Below are positions 8,170 to 17,018 of a stretch of DNA of 64,000 bases, piece by piece. Origin of the DNA: CAZADA01 sp964524065 (lineage in GTDB: Bacteria > Pseudomonadota > Alphaproteobacteria > Caulobacterales > Maricaulaceae); contig CAZGCB010000001.1 in assembly GCA_964524065.1 (NCBI GenBank), positions 1 to 64,000 on the forward strand, in the 5' to 3' direction. A model generated the notes under the pieces. The model had not been told where the DNA came from. It made no database searches and saw nothing but the letters and a program-made list of their open reading frames with translations. Numbering within the stretch: the stretch's first letter is position 1; every line of letters begins with the position of its first letter. A program made the translations under genes and the position numbers.

Positions 8170-9770
8170 GCGCTCAGCCTCAAAATGTCCGCGCATTCAC
8201 GTAGGGCACCGGCGGCGATGCGATCAGCTTGGTGAAGTGTGAGCAGGCTATGGCGACGCCACTTATCGTCCGGACTGGAATAATCGCTGCGATAGTGACT
8301 GCCGCGGCTTTCCGCGCGGCGCAATGCGGAAACGGTGATCAGGCGGGCGGCCGCAATCGCATTCATCAATCCACTGCGGGGCGCGTCCGGTGACAGCTCC
8401 TCAAACGTTTGCAATGCTGCGACCAACCCCTCGCGGGAGCGTTCCATGCCGACATGCATGCTCATCACCTGCCGCACTTTCTCGACCAGTTCCGCCGGGG
8501 CAGGACCGCTGGCCGCCGGAGCCGGCGCGGCGCTCATTCCAGGTAAAGGGCTGCTGCGCCAACCGGGCAAGACGTGGGCGATGTCGCGAGCGATCCGCGC
8601 TCCCATCACGATCGCTTCCAGCAGCGAGTTGGAGGCCAGACGATTGGCGCCGTGCACGCCGGTACACGCGACTTCCCCGCATGCCCAGAGCTGATCGACA
8701 CTCGTGCGGCCCATACTGTCCGTCCACACTCCGCCCATATGGTAGTGGGCCGCCGGCGCGACCGGGATGAGGTCAGTTCGCGGATCAATCCCCGCAGCCT
8801 GGCAGGCGGCGTGGACTGCCGGGAAATCCGCGCTGATGCGCTGACCGATCGCCACGCGGCAATCAAGATAGGCGCGGCGACCACTTGCCACCTCACGGTG
8901 GACCGCCTGCGCAACAACGTCGCGCGGCGCAAGTTCGCCGTCCGGCTGCGCGGCCAGCATGAAGCGTTCGCCGCTACCGTTTACCAGGATCGCTCCTTCA
9001 CCGCGCAGCGCTTCGGTCGCCAACGGGGCAGGGTCCCGGCCGATGTCGATCGCGGTCGGATGGAATTGCACGAATTCAGCATCGCCGATGATGGCGCCGG
9101 CGCGCGCGGCAATCGCCATTCCATCGCCTCGCGACATAACGGGATTGGTGGTGACGGCATACAGCCCGCCAACACCGCCCGTCGCCAACACGACCGCGCG
9201 CGACGGCAGCACGCGGCTGCGCCCGCCGTCCGCCGGACGAATACGCACGCCCGCGATCGACCGCCCCCGCACAACCAGCTCGTCTGCGATATGCCCTTCG
9301 ATGATGCGGATCGACGGGGTTTCATGAACCGCTGCGATCAACGCCTGCATCACGGCCTTCCCCGCTTGATCGCCCTTAACGTGCACAACCCGCTTAGCGC
9401 TATGGGCGGCCTCACGGGAAACCGCCAACCGGCCCGCGGAGTCGCGGTCGAGAGGCACGCCAAAGGCCAACAGGTCGTCAATCCGCTCAGCCGCTTCGCG
9501 CGCCAGGGATTCGGCCATTTTGGCATTCACGAGCCCAGCGCCGGCGCGCACAGTATCCGCCGCATGGGCGTCGGGCGTGTCGCCTTCGGCAACCGCCGCG
9601 GCGATGCCGCCTTGCGCCCAACCGCTTGACGCGCCGTCGCCGAGGCTTTGCAGCGAGATCACCGTCACCGGATGCGGCGCGAGCTTCAGCGCTGTGAATA
9701 ACCCCGCGAGCCCCGCGCCGATGATGACCACATCACTCGCGAACCCCTGTTCGGATCGATATGCGCGCAT
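8166..9770 (-). CDS. nadB: L-aspartate oxidase
   Basis: The 534-residue FAD enzyme oxidises L-aspartate to iminoaspartate, the substrate of NadA. The dinucleotide motif GAGLAGLFTALKLA is near the start, SSGWAQGGIAAA follows, and the catalytic region FVQFHPTAID and ANRLASNSLLEAIVMG are present. The C-terminal helical domain is of normal length. The stop overlaps the nadC start, and 20 bp separate its start from the nadA stop. Confidence 0.98.
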   Translation of the reverse strand: MRAYRSEQGFASDVVIIGAGLAGLFTALKLAPHPVTVISLQSLGDGASSGWAQGGIAAAVAEGDTPDAHAADTVRAGAGLVNAKMAESLAREAAERIDDLLAFGVPLDRDSAGRLAVSREAAHSAKRVVHVKGDQAGKAVMQALIAAVHETPSIRIIEGHIADELVVRGRSIAGVRIRPADGGRSRVLPSRAVVLATGGVGGLYAVTTNPVMSRGDGMAIAARAGAIIGDAEFVQFHPTAIDIGRDPAPLATEALRGEGAILVNGSGERFMLAAQPDGELAPRDVVAQAVHREVASGRRAYLDCRVAIGQRISADFPAVHAACQAAGIDPRTDLIPVAPAAHYHMGGVWTDSMGRTSVDQLWACGEVACTGVHGANRLASNSLLEAIVMGARIARDIAHVLPGWRSSPLPGMSAAPAPAASGPAPAELVEKVRQVMSMHVGMERSREGLVAALQTFEELSPDAPRSGLMNAIAAARLITVSALRRAESRGSHYRSDYSSPDDKWRRHSLLTLHQADRIAAGALRECADILRLSA

Positions 9771-9790
9771 CCCAAGCTCCGCCGTGAACT

Positions 9791-10846
9791 CTAAACCGGC
9801 AAGGCGATCATCCGCTCGACCGCCTGCCGCGCCTGCGCCGCCACCGTTTGGTCGACATGCACTTCATCGCGAAGGTTCTGAAGCGACTCCAAAATTTTTG
9901 GAAGCGTGATCCGCTTCATATGCGGGCACAGATTACATGGGCGAATAAATTCGGTCGCCGGCGCATCCACGGCAACGTTGTCGCTCATCGAGCATTCCGT
10001 GACCATCAGCACCTTCTCGGGCTTTTGGGTCTGCACCCAGGTAATCATGCCGTTCGTCGAGCCGGTGAAGTCCGCCTCGGCCAAAACATCGGGCGGGCAC
10101 TCAGGATGCGCGATGATACGCAGTCCTGGCTCAGCCTCGCGATATGCTTGCAACTCGTCGGCGGTGAAGCGCTCATGCACTTCGCAGTGTCCCTTCCAGG
10201 ACAGGATCTCGACGTCCGTCTGAGTCGCGACGTATTTCGCCAGATACTCGTCTGGGATCAGCAACACGCGATCTACGCCGAAAGATTCGACCACCTTAAC
10301 GGCGTTGGAAGACGTGCAGCAGATATCGCATTCAGCTTTCACCGCCGCCGAGGTGTTCACGTAGGTCACGATGGGCACGCCAGGATAGGCTTCGCGCAGA
10401 GCACGAACATCCGCAGCCGTAATGGACTCTGCGAGTGAGCAGCCCGCGCGCTGATCCGGGATAAGCACCGTTTTGTCCGGGTTCAGCAGCTTGGAGGTCT
10501 CTGCCATGAAGTGCACGCCGCACTGCACGATCACATCGGCATCAGTGCGCGCCGCTTCCTTAGCGAGCTGCAGCGAGTCGCCGACGATATCCGCGACACA
10601 GTGGAAGATGTCCGGCGTCATGTAGTTGTGCGCCAGGATCACAGCGTTGCGCTCCCGCTTGAGGTCGTTGATCGCCTTGACGTATGGCGCGATCGTCGGC
10701 CACTCCATCGGCGTGATGACCTTGGCTACGCGGTCGTACAGCGCGCGCGTTTGTTCTGCCACCTCCGGCGTGTAGGCAAGCCCTGCCGGGGCGTCCGGCT
10801 TCGGCCGGCGTAGACGCCTTTCAAAGGCGATGTGCGGTGTCGGCAT
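9791..10846 (-). CDS. nadA: Quinolinate synthase A
   Basis: The 351-residue [4Fe-4S] enzyme condenses iminoaspartate with dihydroxyacetone phosphate to quinolinate. Cluster cysteines are seen in VIVQCGVHFMAE, in the CDICCTSSNAV region and in RPCNLCPHM, and ILAHNYMTPDI binds substrate. ATG 10846 follows GGAGGG by about nine bases and is preferred over the longer frame starting at 10918. It is the first gene of nadABC, and a palindrome lies 38 bp upstream. Confidence 0.97.
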   Translation of the reverse strand: MPTPHIAFERRLRRPKPDAPAGLAYTPEVAEQTRALYDRVAKVITPMEWPTIAPYVKAINDLKRERNAVILAHNYMTPDIFHCVADIVGDSLQLAKEAARTDADVIVQCGVHFMAETSKLLNPDKTVLIPDQRAGCSLAESITAADVRALREAYPGVPIVTYVNTSAAVKAECDICCTSSNAVKVVESFGVDRVLLIPDEYLAKYVATQTDVEILSWKGHCEVHERFTADELQAYREAEPGLRIIAHPECPPDVLAEADFTGSTNGMITWVQTQKPEKVLMVTECSMSDNVAVDAPATEFIRPCNLCPHMKRITLPKILESLQNLRDEVHVDQTVAAQARQAVERMIALPV

Positions 10847-10883
10847 GACGAAAAACCCTCCGTGCGTCACTCGAAGACCCTTT

Positions 10884-10898
10884 TGCTCAATCTGAGCA
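10884..10898. promoter_or_regulatory. Palindromic operator candidate upstream of nadABC
   Basis: TGCTCA-ATC-TGAGCA is a perfect 6-bp inverted repeat around a 3-bp centre, with AT-rich flanks, 38 bp before the nadA start. A repressor of NAD synthesis such as the alphaproteobacterial NadQ is a plausible binder. No regulator gene lies nearby, so the identity is inferred. Confidence 0.55.
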
Positions 10899-10993
10899 TA
10901 AGTCTGCCCAAAAAGCAACAGGCGCTTCGTTCGAATGTCTGTTGCGCCAAGAAATGGGCATCAACCGCGTCAGTGTCCAGGCACGAGGAGGAT

Positions 10994-11500
10994 TCAGGCG
11001 ATACCTTTGATATCCTCGTAGGTCAGATTGCCGGGAACGATCGTAATCGGTATGGGGAAGCTCCCGGCTCCCGCCCCGGCGGCAAGCGTGGTCACCAGCG
11101 GACCAGGCCCGCTGGGATCGGTCGAGGCGCCGAGCACAAGCACCGCAATGTCCTTATTCTCGTCGATGACCTTGCGGATTTCGTCGGCCTTTTCGCCTTC
11201 GCGTACGATTTCCTCATGGGGCAACTCATCACGCCCCCACAGCTTCAGTTTGCGGATGTAGAGCCGGAACACCGCCTGCGCCTTGCTCAGACCTTCTTCG
11301 CGCTGCGCTTTTTCGACCACGAGCCAGTGCTGAAAACCGCCGGGTTCGATCACGAACAGCATAACCAGGCCGCCACCCGTGCGCTCTGCACGCGCCGCAG
11401 CAAACGACAAAGCTGTTTCGCACTCGGGCGTTTCGTCCAGCACCACCAGGAATTTCCGGCGGCGCCCTTCTTCAAAAACCCGTCGCTTGCTGTCGGCCAT
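10994..11500 (-). CDS. Universal stress protein (UspA family)
   Basis: The 168-residue product has the UspA fold. The strand KFLVVLDETPECETAL near residue 16 carries the usual Asp, and the C-terminal VLVLGAS segment is followed by a glycine-rich loop and PIPITIVPGN, which suits nucleotide binding. A basic N-terminus (MADSKRRVFEEGRRRK) precedes the domain. It lies 48 bp downstream of trpS on the same strand and could be cotranscribed. The physiological signal cannot be read from the sequence. Confidence 0.85.
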   Translation of the reverse strand: MADSKRRVFEEGRRRKFLVVLDETPECETALSFAAARAERTGGGLVMLFVIEPGGFQHWLVVEKAQREEGLSKAQAVFRLYIRKLKLWGRDELPHEEIVREGEKADEIRKVIDENKDIAVLVLGASTDPSGPGPLVTTLAAGAGAGSFPIPITIVPGNLTYEDIKGIA

Positions 11501-11548
11501 TTTCGCCGCCTCCCTGAGACAATTCGAGGCACCAGTGTGAAAGCATAC

Positions 11549-12607
11549 TCAATGCCGAATGAAACCGACAATATCCTTGATCCGTGCCATGTTCGGTTCG
11601 GCGATCTGCTGCGCGCGATCGGCGCCGTCGGCAAGCACCGCGTCGATATGGCCGGGATCGGCCATCAGCCGGCGCATTTCCGCGTTCACAGGGGCGAGTT
11701 TTTCAGTGGCCAGTTCTGCAAGCGCCGCCTTGAAGGTCGCAAAGGTCGCGCCGCCATGCGCCTCCAGCACGTCCGCGGAGGTCTGGTCCGCCAGCGCGGC
11801 ATAGATGCCCACGAGATTGCGCGCCTCCGGCCGCTCCTCCAGCCCACCGATTTCGGACGGCAGCGGCTCCGGGTCGGTCTTAGCCTTGCGGATCTTCTTG
11901 GCGATGGCATCGGCGTCATCGGTCAGGTTAATGCGCGACATATCCGACGGGTCGGATTTGCTCATCTTTTTCTCGCCGTCACGCAGGGACATGATGCGGG
12001 CTGCTGTCTCGCCGATCAGCGGTTCGGGCAGCGGGAAAAAGCCGTCCGGATAGCCCTGCGCCGCAGCGCTTTCAGCGAAGTCGATATTGAACTTCTGTGC
12101 GATATTCCGCGCCAACTCCAGGTGTTGCTTCTGGTCCTCGCCCACAGGCACATGCGTGGCGCAATAGACAAGAATGTCGGCGGCCATCAGGGTCGGATAG
12201 GCATACAGGCCGACAGACGCGTTCTCGCGGTGCTTGCCAGCTTTCTCCTTGAACTGCGTCATCCGGTTGAGCCAGCCGATGCGCGCGACGCAGTTGAAGA
12301 TCCAGGCCAGCTCGGAATGCGCGCAGACCTGGCTCTGGTTGAAGATGATGTGCTTGTCGGCATCAACGCCGGCCGCGAGAAATGCCGCCGTCACTTGCCG
12401 CGTGCTATCGCGCAGACCTTCAGGCCCGCCCCAGATTTCGCGATCCTGGGTGATGGCGTGGAGGTCCACGACACAGTATAAGCAGTCATAGTCGTTCTGC
12501 AGCGCGACGAAGTTGGTGATCGCGCCGAGATAATTACCGAGATGCAGATTGCCGGTCGGCTGAACCCCGGAAAACACGCGGGGCTGGGGAATGTTCGCTC
12601 CGTTCAT
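11549..12607 (-). CDS. trpS: Tryptophan-tRNA ligase
   Basis: The 352-residue class I aminoacyl-tRNA synthetase charges tRNA-Trp. The HIGH-like signature is PTGNLHLGNYLGA near residue 17, and the KMSKS motif is KKMSKSDPS. Recognition segments AYPTLMAADILVY and VGEDQKQHLELAR are also present. ATG 12607 begins two residues from the usual family start, and the much longer open frame to 13006 is not homologous. The gene lies downstream of murJ on the same strand, with a GNAT gene on the opposite strand between them. Confidence 0.97.
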   Translation of the reverse strand: MNGANIPQPRVFSGVQPTGNLHLGNYLGAITNFVALQNDYDCLYCVVDLHAITQDREIWGGPEGLRDSTRQVTAAFLAAGVDADKHIIFNQSQVCAHSELAWIFNCVARIGWLNRMTQFKEKAGKHRENASVGLYAYPTLMAADILVYCATHVPVGEDQKQHLELARNIAQKFNIDFAESAAAQGYPDGFFPLPEPLIGETAARIMSLRDGEKKMSKSDPSDMSRINLTDDADAIAKKIRKAKTDPEPLPSEIGGLEERPEARNLVGIYAALADQTSADVLEAHGGATFATFKAALAELATEKLAPVNAEMRRLMADPGHIDAVLADGADRAQQIAEPNMARIKDIVGFIRH

Positions 12608-12704
12608 ATGCGGTCCTCGTATGGAGACGTGCGGTTTATGACGCGGCGAGCGAAATGGTGCAAGACTGAGCTGTGTGCCACTGCGGCCGGTCAGGCGGAA
12701 AGAT

Positions 12705-13232
12705 ATGATCGACAAGATTGACATCCGCGACAGCGCGCCCGGCGACTGGCCAGCCGTCAAAGCACTGTATGTCGCTGCATTCCCGGAGGAAAACCTGCTG
12801 CCGCTGGTCGGGGCGCTTCTACAGGACGGCGATGCGGTGCTCTCGCTGGTTGCGCTGCGCGGAGGGGCTCTCATAGGGCATGGCGCGTTCACGATATGCG
12901 GCATCGCGGGCAGCAACGCGCGGGTCGCTTTGCTCGGTCCCCTCGCCGTCGCGCCCACCGCGCAGAAACGGGGCGTCGGAAGCGCCATCATCCATTCAGG
13001 AGTCATGCGCCTGGAAGCTGATGGTGTGAGCCGGATTTTTGTGCTCGGCGATCCCGCCTATTATGAACGGTTTGGCTTTGGGAAAGAAACGCGCGTTGCA
13101 CCGCCCTACGCGCTAACGGAAACATGGCGCGGCGCCTGGCAGTCGGTGAGCCTCGGCGGTGCGGATCCCGTCAAAGGCGGCAAGCTGTCGGTGCCGCCGC
13201 CGTGGCGCGACCCGGCGCTGTGGGGACCGTGA
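12705..13232 (+). CDS. GNAT N-acetyltransferase
   Basis: The 175-residue single-domain acetyltransferase shows acetyl-CoA motif A as LGPLAVAPTAQKRGVGSAI near residue 85 and motif B as VLGDPAYYERFGFG. That is the YhbS/COG3153 arrangement, in which the C-terminal part is variable. ATG 12705 follows AGGCGGA. A GTG at 12675 is possible. It is a lone plus-strand gene between trpS and murJ. The substrate is unknown. Confidence 0.85.
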   Translation: MIDKIDIRDSAPGDWPAVKALYVAAFPEENLLPLVGALLQDGDAVLSLVALRGGALIGHGAFTICGIAGSNARVALLGPLAVAPTAQKRGVGSAIIHSGVMRLEADGVSRIFVLGDPAYYERFGFGKETRVAPPYALTETWRGAWQSVSLGGADPVKGGKLSVPPPWRDPALWGP

Positions 13233-13234
13233 CG

Positions 13235-14803
13235 TCAAGCCGCCGGGCGGCTGCGCAAGCTGCGCATAAGCCGTGGGATGCTCGCAGCGCCCGTAACCTG
13301 AGCCGCCACGGCGAAGGCGATGAAACCGCCACCGACCAACGCCGCAAGCGCCAGAACTTGCACGCTCAAGCCGTTCACCGGGGCGAACATGTCCTGTAGC
13401 GCCAGATGCGCTCCCAGGAGTGCACCGCCCATGATTACGCTGGACAACAGGATCTTCGGCCCCCGACGGCGCAGGGGCGCATCCGTCTCGAAAAAGCCGC
13501 GCCGGTAAAGCGTGGCGAGCAGCAGCAGCGCGTTCACCCAGCCGGAGATCGTCGTCGCAATCGCGATGCCGACATGGCCGAGCACCGGGAAAAGCGCCAG
13601 CGATAGGGCGACATTCACGACCAGACCGGCGCCAGCATAGTACATCGGCGTCTTAGTATCCTCCCGCGCAAAGAAGGCCGGCGAGAACACCTTGATCAAT
13701 ACGAAGGCCGGCAGCCCCCAGGCGAAAGCGGCCAGCGCCAGCGCCGTTGCATCCGTATCGGCAGCCGTGAAGGCGCCACGCTCGAAAAGCACCTGAATGA
13801 TTGGACCGGGCACGACAAATAGCGCGACCGAGGCCGGCAGGGTCAGCAGCAAAGCAAATTCCAGCGAGCGGTTCTGACTGGAGCTGACGGCGAGCGCATC
13901 GCCTGAGCGAAGGCTGCGCGACAGATCCGGCAGCAGGACAACGCCAATGGCGATGCCGACAACGCCGAGAGGCAGCTGATAAATCCGGTCGGCATAATAC
14001 AGAAACGAGACGGCGCTTTCCTGCATCGACGCGATGATGGTGCCGATCAGAATGTTGAACTGTGTGATCCCGCCCGCTATGACGCCGGGAATACCAAGCT
14101 TGACCAGCCGCCGCACCCCGGGCGTGATCCGCGGCCAACGGAGCTTAAGCTCCATGCCCATGTTGCGCGCCGAAAGCGCGAGCGCCAGAAGCTGCAGGAA
14201 GCCGGCCACCGACACGCCCCAGGCGAGGATGATGCCCGAAGCCGGCTCGTCGCCCAGGCCGAGCGCCAGCGCCGCGACCATCACGCCGATCAGTACGATG
14301 TTCAGAATGATCGGCGCGGCGGCAGCCATGGCAAATTTTCCGAGGGCGTTGAGCACTCCGGACAACAGCGCGACCAGCGACATGCATAGCAGATAAGGGA
14401 AGGCAATGCGCGTCAGCAACGTGGCAAGATCGAACTTCTCCGGGTCCTCCGCGAACCCCGGCGCGATGACATACATCAGCCAGGGCATCGCCGCTTCTGC
14501 CACCGCCGTGAACAACAGCAGCGTGAACAAAAGGACGGCCAGAGCCTCTTCGGCGAACTGACGCGCGGCGCTCTCGCCTTCGCCTTCCAGACGCTTGGAA
14601 AACAGCGGCACGAACGCCGAGTTGAACGCGCCCTCGGCAAAAAGGCGGCGAAACAGATTGGGAAACCGGAACGCAACGAAAAAGCTATCCGCCACCCAGC
14701 CTGTGCCCAGCACCGCCGCGATGAGCACGTCGCGCGTGAAGCCGAGGACCCGGCTGATCATGGTGAAAACGCCAACAGTGGCGAAGGATCGGTAAAGACG
14801 CAT
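13235..14803 (-). CDS. murJ: Lipid II flippase
   Basis: The 522-residue polytopic inner-membrane protein of the MviN/MurJ family is thought to flip lipid-linked peptidoglycan precursor to the periplasm. The N-terminal segment MRLYRSFATVGVFTMISR, the RVLGFTRDVLIAAVLGTG stretch and the FRFPNLFRRLFAEGAFNSAF signature are diagnostic. About 14 hydrophobic helices follow. Its stop is 2 bp from that of the convergent GNAT gene. Confidence 0.96.
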   Translation of the reverse strand: MRLYRSFATVGVFTMISRVLGFTRDVLIAAVLGTGWVADSFFVAFRFPNLFRRLFAEGAFNSAFVPLFSKRLEGEGESAARQFAEEALAVLLFTLLLFTAVAEAAMPWLMYVIAPGFAEDPEKFDLATLLTRIAFPYLLCMSLVALLSGVLNALGKFAMAAAAPIILNIVLIGVMVAALALGLGDEPASGIILAWGVSVAGFLQLLALALSARNMGMELKLRWPRITPGVRRLVKLGIPGVIAGGITQFNILIGTIIASMQESAVSFLYYADRIYQLPLGVVGIAIGVVLLPDLSRSLRSGDALAVSSSQNRSLEFALLLTLPASVALFVVPGPIIQVLFERGAFTAADTDATALALAAFAWGLPAFVLIKVFSPAFFAREDTKTPMYYAGAGLVVNVALSLALFPVLGHVGIAIATTISGWVNALLLLATLYRRGFFETDAPLRRRGPKILLSSVIMGGALLGAHLALQDMFAPVNGLSVQVLALAALVGGGFIAFAVAAQVTGAASIPRLMRSLRSRPAA

Positions 14804-14913
14804 GGTTCACTCTGGTATCGGACACCGGGTATCCCGGCAAGCCCGCTCGCCAAGCATATTCGACACGTCATTGGGGGGTTGGCAGGGGGTTGTGGCGGCG
14901 GCGTGACCGAACT

Positions 14914-15816
14914 TCAGTTGCGCAGGACGATGCAGACCCCGCCGGCAGCGCGCAACCGATCACAGAGCGCGCGCGCCTCCTGTCGCGACTCTGCGCCCAA
15001 TCGGGCCTGATAAATGGCCCGGCGGCCAATGCTTAGGTTGCGCTCGCGCCTGAGGATCGGCTTACGCTCGCCGATGATGCCGCTGAAGCGCTGCCGCACG
15101 CGGCGGAACTGAGCGATAACCTTGGCCTTTGAGAAATTGCCGGCCACCTGGACGCCCCACGGGGCCGCCGGAGCGGTATCGATCGCCGGCGCGCCGCGCT
15201 CCAAGGCCGCGACCAGCCGCGCGCACGCCGTCGCATCCGGCGTCTCCGGCTCACGCTGATTGGCAGCGTCATCGCCCGCCTCGGCCCCCGGACGCCAGTC
15301 GCTTGGCAAACGTCCGGTGATCGCAGCAACGTAATTCCGGGTCTCCGCGGGCAGCATCCGGCTGTCATCCGAAAGCCAGTCTCGTACGCGCTGCGGCCCG
15401 GCGTTATAGCCTGCCGCGGCGAGGCCAAGATTACCGAATTCCGCCCGCAGATCCGCCAGGAATGCCGCCGAAGCCGCTAGCGCGGATTTCGGCTCAAACG
15501 GGTCGATCAAACCGCGCAGATCGGCCGTTCCTGGCATGAACTGCGCGATGCCCTGAGCCCCCTTGGGACTGATCGCGTCGGCGTCGAAGCGACTTTCCTG
15601 CCAGATCAGCCGGGCGAAGAACAGCGGCGGCAGACCTGCCTGTTGCGCTATGCTGTCAAGCAGCGGGCAAACGCCCTTCGCCCGCTCGCCGAGCTTGTTT
15701 TCAATCGTCTTCTCTGCCGCATCGCGCTTGGCCTGGTCATGCACTGGCTGTGCGCGTCCAGGCTCTGCCCAGAAAAGCAGCACCAGTGTCAGCAGACAGG
15801 CCGCACCTGCCGTCAT
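14914..15816 (-). CDS. Lytic transglycosylase with C-terminal SPOR domain
   Basis: The ~300-residue exported protein has a hydrophobic signal at residues 1-23 ending GRAQP. A type-1 SLT domain follows at about 60-170, with the catalytic Glu in LIWQESRFDADA, then GAQGIAQFMPGTA and the LGLAAAGYNAGP motif. A disordered linker leads to a C-terminal segment starting WGVQVAGNFSKAKV and ending GGVCIVLRN, which fits a SPOR domain that binds denuded glycan at the septum. ATG 15816 is preferred because the longer frame runs through the znuA stop. It likely cleaves peptidoglycan in the periplasm. Confidence 0.85.
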   Translation of the reverse strand: MTAGAACLLTLVLLFWAEPGRAQPVHDQAKRDAAEKTIENKLGERAKGVCPLLDSIAQQAGLPPLFFARLIWQESRFDADAISPKGAQGIAQFMPGTADLRGLIDPFEPKSALAASAAFLADLRAEFGNLGLAAAGYNAGPQRVRDWLSDDSRMLPAETRNYVAAITGRLPSDWRPGAEAGDDAANQREPETPDATACARLVAALERGAPAIDTAPAAPWGVQVAGNFSKAKVIAQFRRVRQRFSGIIGERKPILRRERNLSIGRRAIYQARLGAESRQEARALCDRLRAAGGVCIVLRN

Positions 15817-15844
15817 TGCGCCCGCTACGCTGGGGCGTGAGGCG

Positions 15845-16924
15845 CTAACTGTCGGCAGAAAGACAGCGAACCAGCGCCTCGGCGTTCTCGCGCATGAGCG
15901 CGAAGTACATGTCCGAACCTGCGTCAATGTCAGCGCCAAGCGGATCGAGCACGCCAGACCGGGCATCCGTTCCCTCCGTAATCGCGCTCACGATCTTAGG
16001 TTCGAACTGCGGCTCCGCAAAGATGCATGTCGCGCCCGCGCTGTCGATTTTTTCGCGGATTTCCTGGACACGCCGGGCGCTGGGTTGAATGCCAGGCGTT
16101 AGGGTGATCGCGCCGGCGCTGCTCAGGTCAAACCGCGCCTCAAGATACTGATAGGCGTCGTGGAAAACCAAAAATGGCTTGTCTTGGACCGGGGCGAGCG
16201 TGTCGCGAAGTTCAGCCATGAGCGCGTCGAGCCGGGCCGTCATGCCGGCGCCATTGTCTTGATAGGTTGGCGCATTCTCCGGATCGGCCTTGCTCAAGAT
16301 GTTGACGATATGCGCCACCATTGCCTTCGCGTTTTCCGGGTCGAGCCAGATATGCATGTCCTTGTCGCCATGGGCGTGGCCGTGGGCGTCGTCCTGACCA
16401 TGCTCGGCGTCATGGCCATGGTCGTGCCCGTGGTCGTCGTCGTGCGCGTGTTTTTCGTTATCGGCGTCGTCATGGCCATGCTCGCCGCTGTGCGCATGTT
16501 CTTCACCGTGGTCATGCCCATGACCGTGATCGTGCTCCTCGCCATGCGCATGCGCCTCCCAATCGTCACCCGCGCGCACATCCATCAGCGCTAAGCCCGG
16601 GGCCTCGGCCAGCGGAACAACCCGCGCACCGCCAGCGAGCGCTTCAAGCGGACGGGTCATAAACGTTTCCAGGTCTTCGCCGACCCAGAAAACAACGTCG
16701 GCACGTTCCAAAGCCTGGGCATCAGACGGCTTGAGCGAGTAGGCGTGGGGACTTGCGCTGCCAGGCATCAGAAGATACGGCTCGGCGACACCGCGCGTGA
16801 CCCCGGCTACAAGCGAATGCACCGGCTTGATGGACACAGTAATTTCGGGTTGTGCTTTGGCACTCATGCTGGCAAGGGCAGCGAACGCCGAAAGCGTTAC
16901 GGCAATGGCAGTTGACTTGAACAT
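15845..16924 (-). CDS. znuA: Zinc ABC transporter substrate-binding protein
   Basis: The 359-residue periplasmic cluster-A1 binding protein has a signal peptide ending SAKAQ. Zinc ligands expected in the family are visible as His60 in SASPHAY, His191 in DMHIWLDP and a His in LVFHDAYQY. Between the two lobes, residues 125-191 form a very histidine- and aspartate-rich loop, longer than in E. coli. Such loops probably chelate or chaperone excess Zn2+. ATG 16924 follows GGAGGACGC. It is divergent from znuCB-zur with a Zur-box-like palindrome between the starts. Confidence 0.97.
   Translation of the reverse strand: MFKSTAIAVTLSAFAALASMSAKAQPEITVSIKPVHSLVAGVTRGVAEPYLLMPGSASPHAYSLKPSDAQALERADVVFWVGEDLETFMTRPLEALAGGARVVPLAEAPGLALMDVRAGDDWEAHAHGEEHDHGHGHDHGEEHAHSGEHGHDDADNEKHAHDDDHGHDHGHDAEHGQDDAHGHAHGDKDMHIWLDPENAKAMVAHIVNILSKADPENAPTYQDNGAGMTARLDALMAELRDTLAPVQDKPFLVFHDAYQYLEARFDLSSAGAITLTPGIQPSARRVQEIREKIDSAGATCIFAEPQFEPKIVSAITEGTDARSGVLDPLGADIDAGSDMYFALMRENAEALVRCLSADS
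16352..16552 (-). repeat. His/Asp-rich low-complexity stretch inside znuA
   Basis: Irregular HGHDH/EHGHD-type units recur over about 200 bp and encode the metal-binding loop of ZnuA. The DNA repeat is a consequence of the protein composition and is likely prone to length variation. It is not a CRISPR or intergenic repeat. Confidence 0.8.
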
Positions 16925-16949
16925 GCGTCCTCCATCGTCCAAATGCGGG

Positions 16950-16966
16950 ATGTTACCTTATAACGT
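16950..16966. promoter_or_regulatory. Zur-box-like palindrome between znuA and znuC
   Basis: ATGTTA-CCTTA-TAACGT is an inverted repeat matching at 5 of 6 positions per arm, AT-rich against a GC-rich background. It lies 26 bp upstream of znuA and 53 bp upstream of znuC. It resembles alphaproteobacterial Zur sites (GTTAtanTATAAC type), and a zur gene is the last member of the plus-strand operon, so autoregulation by zinc is likely. Confidence 0.75.
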
Positions 16967-17018
16967 AAAGCATATCGCTGCGGGTCTGACAATCCCGTGT
17001 GCGGGGTAAGGCGCTGAC

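Noticed and set aside
10832..12481. 549-codon plus-strand open frame opposite nadA, the UspA gene and trpS
   Set aside because: It is antisense to three clearly homologous genes and crosses their boundaries. Long antisense frames are expected at this GC content.
16352..16552. Repeat array that could suggest CRISPR
   Set aside because: Units are irregular, without spacers, in phase with the znuA reading frame and encode His-rich protein.
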